This document shows positions 1 to 5,535 of a DNA stretch of 12,054 bases, in pieces (positions within the stretch are counted from its first letter, which is position 1; every line of letters begins with the position of its first letter). Made by a program: the position numbers and the translations under genes. The notes beneath the pieces are model-generated. The model searched no databases, had not been told where the DNA came from, and saw only the letters and a list, made by a program, of their open reading frames with translations. The stretch is taken from assembly GCA_041667545.1 (NCBI GenBank), contig JBAYES010000058.1, positions 1 to 12,054 of the forward strand, in the 5' to 3' direction. This stretch comes from SLID01 sp041667545 (GTDB lineage: Bacteria; Omnitrophota; Gorgyraeia; Tantalellales; Tantalellaceae).

Positions 1-117
1 AGTGACGAAGCCCTTCGTATCGTGATAAAAGCTATGGCTCAGGATTTCGGCAGACTTGGCATAGGGCCGAATCAATCTCCCTTCAACGTCTTTGCGAGGA
101 ATGAACGAAGTGAGTGA
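1..117 (+). CDS. 3' end of an unidentified protein, cut by the window edge
   Basis: Frame 1 is open from the first base to a TGA at 115-117, giving 38 residues that begin SDEALRIVIKAMAQDFGRLG and continue with IGPNQSPFNVFARNERSE. The first part reads like an amphipathic helix followed by a loop, as in a real C-terminus. The final residues, roughly VFARNERSE, are encoded by the left arm of the dispersed palindrome that starts at 87, so this gene's original end seems to have been replaced or extended by the repeat. The family cannot be recognised from so short a piece. The same strand continues into the DUF2490-like gene about 120 bases downstream, but co-transcription cannot be shown. The call rests only on an open frame with protein-like composition. 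Confidence 0.45.
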   Translation, partial: SDEALRIVIKAMAQDFGRLGIGPNQSPFNVFARNERSE

Positions 118-185
118 CGAAGCAATCTCAATAAATATAATAGGTTATAAGGTTGCTTCGGTCGCTTCGCTCCCTCGCAATGACG
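87..185. repeat. Dispersed palindromic (MITE/REP-like) repeat, copy 1
   Basis: An imperfect inverted repeat runs from CGTCTTTGCGAGG at 87-99 to CCTCGCAATGACG at 173-185. Internal arms containing GAAGCAATC and GGTTGCTTCGGTCGCTTCGC also pair, around an AT-rich centre. The GCGAGG...GAAGCAATC pattern is typical of short non-coding palindromes scattered through many bacterial genomes. The 13-mer GTCGCTTCGCTCC at 161-173 is the reverse complement of bases 2493-2505 in the second palindrome of this window, so both belong to one family in opposite orientation. No transposase is encoded, so any movement would have been in trans. Confidence 0.75.
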
Positions 186-222
186 TGAAATTGCTATTTT
201 GCAGAATTCTATGTACAACACG

Positions 223-230
223 AAAGGAGA
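223..230 (+). promoter_or_regulatory. Shine-Dalgarno site that fixes the DUF2490-like start
   Basis: AAAGGAGA lies five bases before the ATG at 236. It decides the start against the longer open frame that reaches back through the palindromic repeat. Confidence 0.75.
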
Positions 231-235
231 TCAGA

Positions 236-910
236 ATGAAAATTAAACGGGGTTTTATCTTTATTTGCGCTTTAGCGGCTGCCGGGTTGATGTTAAGCTC
301 CCGGGCCTTGGCCTACGGCAGCGGGGATTTTCAGTATTGGAATACGAATGGGATAGAATGGAAGGCGCGTAAGGACTGGAAAGTGGCTTTGGGCGAAGAA
401 TTGCGTTTCGGCGGAGCGGCAGGGGAGTTACATTATCAACATACCGATATTGATGCTGTATATTCGGGAATAGCGCCCTGGCTGGATATTAAGGCCGGTT
501 ACCGGCACATATTCAATAAAGGGAAAAAGCATTGGGAATACGAAAACGCGCCCAACTTTAATGCCATAGTAAAGTTTGATGTTTGGGGATTTAAGGTGAG
601 CGATCGTAGCAGGATTGAATATCGTAACATTGAAGATAAAAAAAATAACTGGAGATACAGGAACCAATTGAAAGCCCGGTTCTCGCTGAGATTTGAAAAA
701 GTTGAAGTTGCCCCTTATCTGGCGGATGAGATCTTTTTGGATTGTTCCAACAGGGGGGAGCTAACGCGTAACAGGCTGTATTCGGGTATAGAGCTTGGAA
801 TGTTCAAGCATATTGTTGTGGACGTATACTACCTTTGGCAGACCTCTAAAGGCAAAAGCGGATGGGTGGACTATAATGTCCTGGGGACGAAGTTGAAGGT
901 GTCGTTTTAG
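236..910 (+). CDS. DUF2490-like outer-membrane beta-barrel protein
   Basis: This 224-residue protein begins with an N-terminal signal peptide: KIKR, then a hydrophobic core at about residues 6-20, then a SRALA-type cleavage site near residue 26. The mature part has alternating aromatic and charged strands rich in W, Y and R, including RIEYRNIEDKKNNWRYRNQL, which resembles the E-x-R...WRYRN core of DUF2490. It ends in KVSF, and a C-terminal Phe is the usual signature recognised by the outer-membrane assembly machinery. The start at 236 is chosen because AAAGGAGA (223-230) lies five bases upstream and the signal peptide follows at once; a longer frame back to a TTG at 92 only translates the palindromic repeat. 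The molecular function of DUF2490 proteins is not established; a small outer-membrane barrel is the most I would claim. A G-rich repeat starts at the stop codon. Confidence 0.75.
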   Translation: MKIKRGFIFICALAAAGLMLSSRALAYGSGDFQYWNTNGIEWKARKDWKVALGEELRFGGAAGELHYQHTDIDAVYSGIAPWLDIKAGYRHIFNKGKKHWEYENAPNFNAIVKFDVWGFKVSDRSRIEYRNIEDKKNNWRYRNQLKARFSLRFEKVEVAPYLADEIFLDCSNRGELTRNRLYSGIELGMFKHIVVDVYYLWQTSKGKSGWVDYNVLGTKLKVSF

Positions 911-960
911 GGGGAAGGGGCGAAGAGGTAAGGGGTAAGAGGCAAGGGCGGAGTGGAGAG
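910..960 (+). repeat. Purine-rich G-run repeat, copy 1
   Basis: An almost pure purine tract starts at the last base of the DUF2490-like stop codon, with G-runs at 910-914, 917-920, 932-935 and 946-948. It shares AAGAGGTAAGGGGTAAGAG (923-941) with copy 3 at 7033-7051, and the 15-mer GGTAAGGGGTAAGAG with copy 2 as well. It encodes nothing evident. The runs could form a G-quadruplex on the sense strand or RNA, although two loops are long in this copy. Confidence 0.8.
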
Positions 961-969
961 GTTTTGTCT

Positions 970-1014
970 TTAAGTCAATAAAAATACGATATTTTCATAT
1001 TTTATTTGACTTAA
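970..1014. promoter_or_regulatory. Inverted-repeat operator at the first ATPase promoter
   Basis: Arms at 970-986 and 998-1014 are separated by 11 bases. The outer nine bases, TTAAGTCAA and TTGACTTAA, pair perfectly, and 15 of 17 positions pair overall. The right arm contains the -35 hexamer TTGACT, so a bound protein would block RNA polymerase. No dedicated regulator gene is adjacent, so the ligand protein is unknown. The stem is AT-rich without a GC core, which argues against an intrinsic terminator for the gene upstream. Confidence 0.6.
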
Positions 1015-1034
1015 GAGTAATTACTGGGTAATAT
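1006..1034 (+). promoter_or_regulatory. Sigma70-type promoter of the first ATPase, probably leaderless
   Basis: The -35 TTGACT (1006-1011) and -10 TAATAT (1029-1034) are 17 bases apart. A start seven bases after the -10 falls at 1041, the A of the ATG, so the transcript would have no leader. This agrees with the absence of a well-placed Shine-Dalgarno sequence; the nearest candidate is GGGTAA at 1026-1031. Confidence 0.6.
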
Positions 1035-1040
1035 ATAGTC

Positions 1041-2348
1041 ATGAAACGTAAAATAACCGCAAAATTGCTTGAATGGAAAAACAATAGCTTGCGGTATCCC
1101 CTCATAGTTTATGGAGCAAGGCAGGTTGGAAAGACCTATATTGTCAATGAATTCGGTAGAAACAATTATGAAAACGTTATTTACGTTAATTTTGAGACCA
1201 ACCCGGCCATTGCCGCTGATCTTGAGAGTGATATTTCCCCGGAACACATTATAAATTGCCTGGAGATCTTCTACAAGCAGAAGATAGTCCCCGGAAAAAC
1301 CCTTATTTTCTTTGATGAGGTGCAATCTTGCGCCCGGGCGTTAACATCGTTGAAGTATTTTTGTGAGAACGCTCCGGAGTATCACATTATCGCGGCGGGG
1401 AGTCTTTTGGGAGTCGCGCTTAATCGTGACAAAGGATCTTTTCCCGTGGGTAAAGTGAACATGCTCCACCTTTATCCTTTGGATCTCGAGGAATTATTAT
1501 TGGCTGTGGGCGAGGAGAGATTGACGGAGGAAATACGCGCTCATTACGCTGATAACGCTTCATTATCGCCCATACTTCATGAAAAAGCGATCGACCTCTA
1601 TAAAAAGTATTTGATCGTAGGAGGGATGCCGGCTGTTGTGAATGAGTATGTTCGGAGTAACAGGCTCCTGGACGCGGCCAGTGTGCAGGCGATGATAATC
1701 GACACCTATATCGCGGATATGGCAAAATATGCCACGCCCTCCGAAACTACCAGGATCATGGCGGCTTTTAAGTCGATACCGGCGCAATTGGGAAAGGACA
1801 ACCGGAAATTTCAGTACAAGGTCATTCAGAGGGGTGGTTCCGCCTCGATGTTCGGAGCTTCGATCGATTGGCTATGCGCCGCCGGATTGGTCATAAAGTG
1901 CAATAAGGTCGAACATGGGCACATCCCTTTAGCGGCTTACCAGGATCTTTCAAGTTTTAAGCTATACATGGGGGACATTGGTCTTTTGACCTTGAGGTCC
2001 GGTATGCCGGCGCATAATATTCTGACGAGCGTTCAGGGGCACAATATTTTTCTGGGAGCGATCGTTGAGAATTATGTGGCTAATCAATTGAGGATACATT
2101 GGAACGATCTTTATTATTGGAGTTCGGCGCATACGTCCGAAATAGATTTTATTATTCAGTCCGGGGATAGGGTTATTCCCGTGGAAGTTAAATCGGGCGC
2201 CAATACACGGTCGAGGAGTTTGTCGGTGTATAAAGGGAAATATAACCCCCCATACGCGATAAGGATATCCGCGAAAAACTTCGGCCTCGAGAATCAAATA
2301 AGATCCGTTCCTTTGTACGCGGTTTTCTGCATTGATCATCCCCTGTAG
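1041..2348 (+). CDS. AAA ATPase with DUF4143-type C-terminal nuclease-like domain
   Basis: This 435-residue protein is a stand-alone P-loop ATPase of the AAA_14/DUF4143 class, common and often multicopy in archaea and bacteria. Walker A is GARQVGKT at residues 25-32. Walker B is LIFFDEVQ at 88-95. AAGSLLG resembles a sensor-1 strand. A helical winged-helix-like region follows at about 200-340. The C-terminus carries a PD-(D/E)xK-like set: SEIDFII with D369, then PVEVKSG with E382 and K384. The architecture suggests ATP-dependent action on DNA or on a partner protein, but no biological role is established for the family; mobile-element upkeep and defence have been proposed. It is monocistronic here, with its own operator and promoter, and is followed by a large hairpin. 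The N-terminus starts right at the ATPase fold (LLEWKNNSLRYPLIVYGARQ), so the ATG at 1041 fits full length. Confidence 0.85.
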   Translation: MKRKITAKLLEWKNNSLRYPLIVYGARQVGKTYIVNEFGRNNYENVIYVNFETNPAIAADLESDISPEHIINCLEIFYKQKIVPGKTLIFFDEVQSCARALTSLKYFCENAPEYHIIAAGSLLGVALNRDKGSFPVGKVNMLHLYPLDLEELLLAVGEERLTEEIRAHYADNASLSPILHEKAIDLYKKYLIVGGMPAVVNEYVRSNRLLDAASVQAMIIDTYIADMAKYATPSETTRIMAAFKSIPAQLGKDNRKFQYKVIQRGGSASMFGASIDWLCAAGLVIKCNKVEHGHIPLAAYQDLSSFKLYMGDIGLLTLRSGMPAHNILTSVQGHNIFLGAIVENYVANQLRIHWNDLYYWSSAHTSEIDFIIQSGDRVIPVEVKSGANTRSRSLSVYKGKYNPPYAIRISAKNFGLENQIRSVPLYAVFCIDHPL

Positions 2349-2433
2349 AGGACAACGTAAGAAAAGTCACATTAAAAAAATCAGAAGAAAATGTCACCGG
2401 AAAAATGGGTTTGAGTTGGATTACGCATTGCCT

Positions 2434-2565
2434 GTAACATTTCAGTTCTCCGCAGTAAAATCCAACACCGTCATCACGAGGAGCCCTGTACCGGAGCGAA
2501 GCGACTGGTACAGGGCGACGAAGTGATGACGGTGTTGGGAATTACGTAGAAAACTGAAATGTTAC
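2434..2565. repeat. 132-nt nested palindrome (dispersed repeat, copy 2)
   Basis: Three nested pairings are visible. The outer arms GTAACATTTCAGTT (2434-2447) and AACTGAAATGTTAC (2552-2565) are perfect over 14 bases. The middle arms (2462-2477 and 2523-2538) are perfect over 16 bases with core CCAACACCGTCATCAC. The inner arms CCCTGTACC (2484-2492) and GGTACAGGG (2507-2515) are perfect over nine bases. The loop holds GGAGCGAAGCGAC (2493-2505), which matches the palindrome at 87-185 in reverse complement. The stretch 2349-2703 has no gene. Besides this structure it carries the two hipB operators and the hipB promoter. In RNA it would be a very stable hairpin downstream of the first ATPase; no U-tract follows, so it is not a classic terminator. 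Confidence 0.85.
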
Positions 2566-2603
2566 GATTTGTTTGGCAAGTTCAGGAATCTCGTAAATTA
2601 AAA

Positions 2604-2623
2604 TATACCCTTTAGGGTGTATT
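2604..2623. promoter_or_regulatory. Distal HipB-type operator O1
   Basis: TATACCCTTTAGGGTGTATT is an ACCC/GGGT dyad with TATA flanks. It matches the proximal element at 2676 in 18 of 20 bases. The two starts are 72 bases apart, about seven helical turns, which would allow DNA looping by an autoregulating HipB. Confidence 0.7.
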
Positions 2624-2668
2624 ATTAAGATTTTTTATCTTATTTAAGAAATTTTCTTGCTAAAAAGC

Positions 2669-2697
2669 TTGCCTTTATACCCTTTCGGGTGTATATT
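2669..2697 (+). promoter_or_regulatory. hipB promoter, probably leaderless
   Basis: The -35 TTGCCT (2669-2674) and -10 TATATT (2692-2697) are 17 bases apart. The expected start lies at about 2704, the A of the hipB ATG. There is no Shine-Dalgarno sequence before that ATG, which fits a leaderless message. Operator O2 occupies the spacer and most of the -10. Confidence 0.55.
2676..2695. promoter_or_regulatory. Proximal HipB-type operator O2 over the hipB promoter
   Basis: TATACCCTTTCGGGTGTATA fills the spacer of the predicted hipB promoter and overlaps most of the -10. Binding of the HTH protein encoded just downstream would therefore repress it. It resembles the general layout of HipB operators, which are short dyads repeated upstream of hipB, but the half-site sequence is its own. 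Confidence 0.75.
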
Positions 2698-2703
2698 TAA
2701 TAT

Positions 2704-2907
2704 ATGAAAAACATTGGGAAGACGATAAAGGATCTGCGAAAGAGGTCTGGGCTTGATCAAGTTGAGTTTGCTATGAGATCGGGGGTGGGCCTTAGATTCT
2801 TGAGGGAACTTGAACAGGGTAAGACAACAGTGCGTTTGGACAAGGTCGATAAAGTACTTGATTTTTTGGGACATCATCTTGAGGTTATCAGAAATGGCAG
2901 GGGATAA
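2704..2907 (+). CDS. hipB: HipB-like XRE-family antitoxin/repressor
   Basis: A 67-residue protein that is nearly all one HTH_3/XRE domain. Helix 1 is IGKTIKDLRKRSGL. The helix-turn-helix follows in LDQVEFAMRSGVGLRFLREL, and the closing motif EQGKTTVRLDKVDKVLDFLG is typical of the family. It lacks the longer C-terminal tail of classical HipB. It should bind the twin 20-base operators upstream and repress its own operon. In the E. coli O127 HipBST system the HipB protein serves as DNA-binding subunit and augments HipS rather than being the main toxin neutraliser; by position the same is inferred here. The last 14 bases overlap the next gene, so the two are translationally linked. No ribosome site precedes the ATG, which coincides with the predicted transcription start. 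Confidence 0.88.
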   Translation: MKNIGKTIKDLRKRSGLDQVEFAMRSGVGLRFLRELEQGKTTVRLDKVDKVLDFLGHHLEVIRNGRG

Positions 2908-3226
2908 GAAGCGCAAAGCAGAGGTTTATTATAGCGGCCAGCCGGCTGGTATTTTGGAAGAGACCGGCCAAGGGTATCGTTTTCAATATCTTTCGGAATA
3001 TCTTAACGCGGGCCAGCCGGTATCATTATCTTTGCCTTTGAGGGAAGAGGCTTTTAAGTCAGCTTTTTTGTTCCCGTTCTTTGCCGGGATGAATCCGGAA
3101 GGATGGTATCGTGATATCGTTTGCGCGACAAGTAAGATAGATCCGGCTGATGAATTCGGTATTTTACTGGCGACGGGGGAAAATACGATAGGCGCGGTTA
3201 CTGTTAAAGAAAAAGGTGTTTTATGA
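2894..3226 (+). CDS. hipS: HipS-like small antitoxin (HipA N-terminal subdomain)
   Basis: A 110-residue protein matching the N-subdomain 1 of HipA (Couple_hipA type): a strand KAEVYYSGQPAGILEE, then YLNAGQPVSLSLPLREE, then FPFFAGMNPEGWYRDIV with a conserved Trp at residue 71, and DEFGILLATGENTIGAVTV near the end. In classical HipA this domain is fused to the kinase; here it is a separate gene. In HipBST systems the separate subunit neutralises the HipT kinase, and a bulky Trp in this domain has been linked to blocking the active site; whether W71 is that residue needs an alignment. The ATG at 2894 is chosen because everything upstream in this frame is out-of-frame hipB and the HipS fold begins right after. 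It overlaps hipB by 14 bases and hipT by four (ATGA). Confidence 0.85.
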   Translation: MAGDKKRKAEVYYSGQPAGILEETGQGYRFQYLSEYLNAGQPVSLSLPLREEAFKSAFLFPFFAGMNPEGWYRDIVCATSKIDPADEFGILLATGENTIGAVTVKEKGVL

Positions 3227-4095
3227 AAAGATCGAGATCATCGTGGCACAAGGTTTTTGGGGTTGAACGGGAACCGGCCATTGATCTTACATTATCGGGG
3301 GTTTCATTGAAGGCTCAGGAGATGGTCGGGAAGATGTCCATTTCCGGGGTGCAGCCAAAGCTTTCAGTGAGATTGGCAGATAAAGGCGGAGTTCCCCGAT
3401 TGGAAGTTAGCGGCGATAGCGGGGAGTATATTTTGAAGCCTCAGGTCCAAACATTTCCTGATCTTCCGGAAAACGAAGAACTTTGTATGAGTATTGCCGA
3501 AGCCCTGGGGATAGACGTTCCGCCGCATTGTCTGGTGCATTTAAAAGACAACAGCCCGGCATATGTTGTAAAGCGTTTTGACCGTGCCGGCCGGCGCAAG
3601 ATACATCAGGAAGATTTTACCCAGATCCTTGGAAAGACCGACAAATATGACGGTTCTGTTGAGGAGATCGGGAGGAAACTCAAAGATGTTTCCGATATAC
3701 CCGGTCTTGACGCGCAATTATTCTTTGAGCGGGTAGTTTTTAATTTTCTCATAGGCAATGGCGATGCTCACGCGAAGAATTACTCGGTTCTTTACGATGA
3801 GGAGGGCAGGGTGCGGCTTTCCCCGGTCTACGACATAGTCTGTTCCAGGATAGTTATTCCCCGAGAAGCGGAAGAGTCGGTTTTGACCATTCAAGGCAAA
3901 AAGAGCCGGATCAAAAGAAAAGATATTGATCTTTTGGCTGATCATTTGGGTGTTCCGGAAAAGGTCCGCTTTGCCAGGTTCGTGGGGCAAGAAGACCGCA
4001 TAAAAACAATGATCGCCGCGTCCCTTCTCTCCAAAGACTTGGCCGAGGCCTTGAGCGAGCTTGTTTTTGAGCGGTTCCGAAGGCTTGAGTTGTAG
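3223..4095 (+). CDS. hipT: HipT-like serine/threonine kinase toxin
   Basis: A 290-residue HipA-type kinase without the N-terminal subdomain. MSISGVQPKLSVRL contains S39-I40-S41 in the glycine-rich loop, the SIS motif known as the autophosphorylation site of HipT. K72 in YILKPQ is the expected ATP-binding lysine. GNGDAHAKNYSVLYD carries catalytic D181 and N186, and PVYDIV gives the metal-binding D204. E. coli HipT phosphorylates tryptophanyl-tRNA synthetase; classical HipA phosphorylates glutamyl-tRNA synthetase. The target here is unknown. AAAAGG at 3211-3216 gives the gene its own ribosome site, and ATGA overlaps the hipS stop. All kinase residues are intact, so the toxin looks active. It is somewhat shorter than E. 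coli O127 HipT, which is about 335 residues. A G-run repeat begins at the stop codon. Confidence 0.88.
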   Translation: MKRSRSSWHKVFGVEREPAIDLTLSGVSLKAQEMVGKMSISGVQPKLSVRLADKGGVPRLEVSGDSGEYILKPQVQTFPDLPENEELCMSIAEALGIDVPPHCLVHLKDNSPAYVVKRFDRAGRRKIHQEDFTQILGKTDKYDGSVEEIGRKLKDVSDIPGLDAQLFFERVVFNFLIGNGDAHAKNYSVLYDEEGRVRLSPVYDIVCSRIVIPREAEESVLTIQGKKSRIKRKDIDLLADHLGVPEKVRFARFVGQEDRIKTMIAASLLSKDLAEALSELVFERFRRLEL

Positions 4096-4152
4096 GGGCA
4101 AGGGGGTAAGGGGTAAGAGGGAAGGGCTAAGAGAAATGGGTAAAGGGCAGGG
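4095..4152 (+). repeat. Purine-rich G-run repeat, copy 2, with a canonical G-quadruplex motif
   Basis: Starting at the last base of the hipT stop, G-runs of 4, 5, 4, 3 and 3 at 4095-4098, 4102-4106, 4110-4113, 4119-4121 and 4124-4126 are separated by loops of only 2-5 bases. This meets the standard G-quadruplex pattern. The 15-mer GGTAAGGGGTAAGAG (4105-4119) is shared with copies 1 and 3. An ORF can be read through it, but no protein-like sequence results. Confidence 0.82.
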
Positions 4153-4199
4153 AGTTAAGTACGAAGTAGTGAATAAAGTTCAATTATTAAACGAAATGA

Positions 4200-4234
4200 T
4201 ATGCATTTTGTATAATGTTTTGACAAAATGCATA
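4200..4234. promoter_or_regulatory. Perfect 12-bp inverted repeat at the second ATPase promoter
   Basis: TATGCATTTTGT (4200-4211) and ACAAAATGCATA (4223-4234) pair perfectly across an 11-base spacer. The arm centres are about two helical turns apart, as in a dimer operator. The right arm and spacer cover the -35 hexamer. The arm sequence differs from the operator at 970-1014, although the spacer length and position relative to the -35 are similar. Confidence 0.7.
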
Positions 4235-4248
4235 CATGATGGTATACT
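4220..4248 (+). promoter_or_regulatory. Near-consensus sigma70 promoter of the second ATPase
   Basis: TTGACA (4220-4225) is a perfect -35, followed after 17 bases by TATACT (4243-4248). Transcription would start near 4255, leaving a leader of about 23 bases with AAAGG at 4268-4272 before the ATG at 4278. Confidence 0.72.
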
Positions 4249-4277
4249 TGTGACATACAATAGGGATAAAGGTGTAT

Positions 4278-5462
4278 ATGGACATTGACCGATTACTTGA
4301 ATTTGACCGTCTTGCCAGGAAAGACGGAGAAAAATATAAGAAGAAACGTGAGCTATATAACGTCATTTCTCATGATTCCGGAGCGCATTTTACCGGGATA
4401 GTTGGCCCTCGTGGTGTAGGAAAGACCATAATATTGAAACAATTAGCAGTGGCAAATGAAAAGTCATTTTACATGTCCTTGGATACAATTGAGGGCGATC
4501 TATTCGATATTATCAAATTTCTAAATGAAACGATGGAAATAAAACTATTTCTCTTAGATGAGGTTCATATTTACCCGCGATTTGAAGCTGATCTTAAGAA
4601 GTTGTATGATATTCTCGATATCAATGTGATCTTTACGAGTTCTACGGCTTTGGGAATGTATGGATCGGGGTATGATCTATCGCGGCGAGTTCTGCTTTAC
4701 ACCCTTCACCCTTTCTCATTGCGGGAATATGCCGGGTTTAAATATGGTCAGGATTTTTCAGCACTGACACTTAGGGATATTGTAGATGAAAAAGTTGCCC
4801 CGGATATTTTTAAGGCGGGGGAATATTTTCGATCGTATATCAAAGGAGGCCTTATGCCTTTTGCTTTGCAGGAACCTCAGCCGTTAAGGCTTTTGGAAAA
4901 CATCCTTAAGACGGTTATTCGCAAAGATGTTCCCAATATCGCGAGGCTTTTAACTGATGAGCTGGATAAGATAGAGAATCTTGTGCGTTTCATAGGCCTT
5001 TCCGGGGTGGACGGAATAAACTATTCATCGCTCGCGCGAAACGCGCATATTACAAAATATAAAGCGGAACAGTACGTTTCGCTTTTAGAACGCGCGTTTG
5101 TTTTGCATAGGATCTTTCCCGTGGGGAGTAATGTGATGAAAGAGCCAAAGATAATTATGGCTTTACCATATCGTCTTTTATATAAGCCTTTTGATGAGGC
5201 GATCGGGGGACTACGGGAGGATTTTTTTGTGGGAGCCCTAAGGGCTTTGGGTAAAGAAATTTTCTATCTTAAATCCACAAGGGGAGCTAAAACTCCGGAT
5301 TATCTTGTTCGGGATCTTGAGGATATTGTTTTTGAGATCGGCGGAAAAAGCAAAGGTAGAAGCCAATTCAAGGGCATTGATATCAAAACGAAGATCATTC
5401 TTGCGGATGGATACGATATGGCCAACGGGAAGAGGCCTTTGTTTCTTGCGGGGATGATTTGA
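4278..5462 (+). CDS. Divergent AAA ATPase with C-terminal nuclease-like motif
   Basis: A 394-residue P-loop ATPase of the same general class as the protein at 1041, but with little visible sequence identity to it. Walker A is GPRGVGKT at residues 43-50, and Walker B is KLFLLDEVH at 89-97. VIFTSSTALGM follows like a sensor strand, then LHPFSLREYAGF, a motif typical of this ATPase group. A helical region with a winged-helix look (INYSSLARNAHITKYKAEQY) precedes a C-terminal motif TPDYLV with D341 and VFEIGGKSKG with E353 and K357, which resembles a PD-(D/E)xK core. The start at ATG 4278 is chosen over GTG 4272 because AAAGG ends at 4272, five bases before the ATG. It has its own strong promoter and operator. 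The role is unknown; autonomous upkeep, DNA handling or defence are possible. Confidence 0.82.
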   Translation: MDIDRLLEFDRLARKDGEKYKKKRELYNVISHDSGAHFTGIVGPRGVGKTIILKQLAVANEKSFYMSLDTIEGDLFDIIKFLNETMEIKLFLLDEVHIYPRFEADLKKLYDILDINVIFTSSTALGMYGSGYDLSRRVLLYTLHPFSLREYAGFKYGQDFSALTLRDIVDEKVAPDIFKAGEYFRSYIKGGLMPFALQEPQPLRLLENILKTVIRKDVPNIARLLTDELDKIENLVRFIGLSGVDGINYSSLARNAHITKYKAEQYVSLLERAFVLHRIFPVGSNVMKEPKIIMALPYRLLYKPFDEAIGGLREDFFVGALRALGKEIFYLKSTRGAKTPDYLVRDLEDIVFEIGGKSKGRSQFKGIDIKTKIILADGYDMANGKRPLFLAGMI

Positions 5463-5535
5463 GCGTGATGTTGAGCAAAGAGCAAAGACGGAAGGAGTAA
5501 AAAGCATTCTGCGTGAATGGCCGATGGGGGTTTAG

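Noticed and set aside
1..122. AGTGACGAAG at 1-10 repeated at 113-122 as the edges of an element
   Set aside because: The match stops after ten to eleven bases and the surrounding sequence does not fold as a second palindrome; probably chance.
92..235. Extension of the DUF2490-like gene upstream to a TTG at 92
   Set aside because: These 48 codons translate the palindromic repeat, and the ATG at 236 has a good ribosome site followed directly by a signal peptide.
2332..2526. 64-codon plus-strand ORF after the first ATPase
   Set aside because: It starts inside the ATPase gene and ends inside the palindrome; there is no ribosome site and the composition is not protein-like.
2894..4095. hipS and hipT as one hipA gene broken by a frameshift
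   Set aside because: The junction is a clean ATGA overlap with its own AAAAGG ribosome site, the kinase carries the SIS motif of HipT proteins, and a split layout is a known system. A frameshift cannot be fully excluded without homologues.
4061..4288. 75-codon plus-strand ORF between hipT and the second ATPase
   Set aside because: It overlaps the hipT end, reads through the G-run repeat and the promoter region, and gives low-complexity G/K/R sequence.
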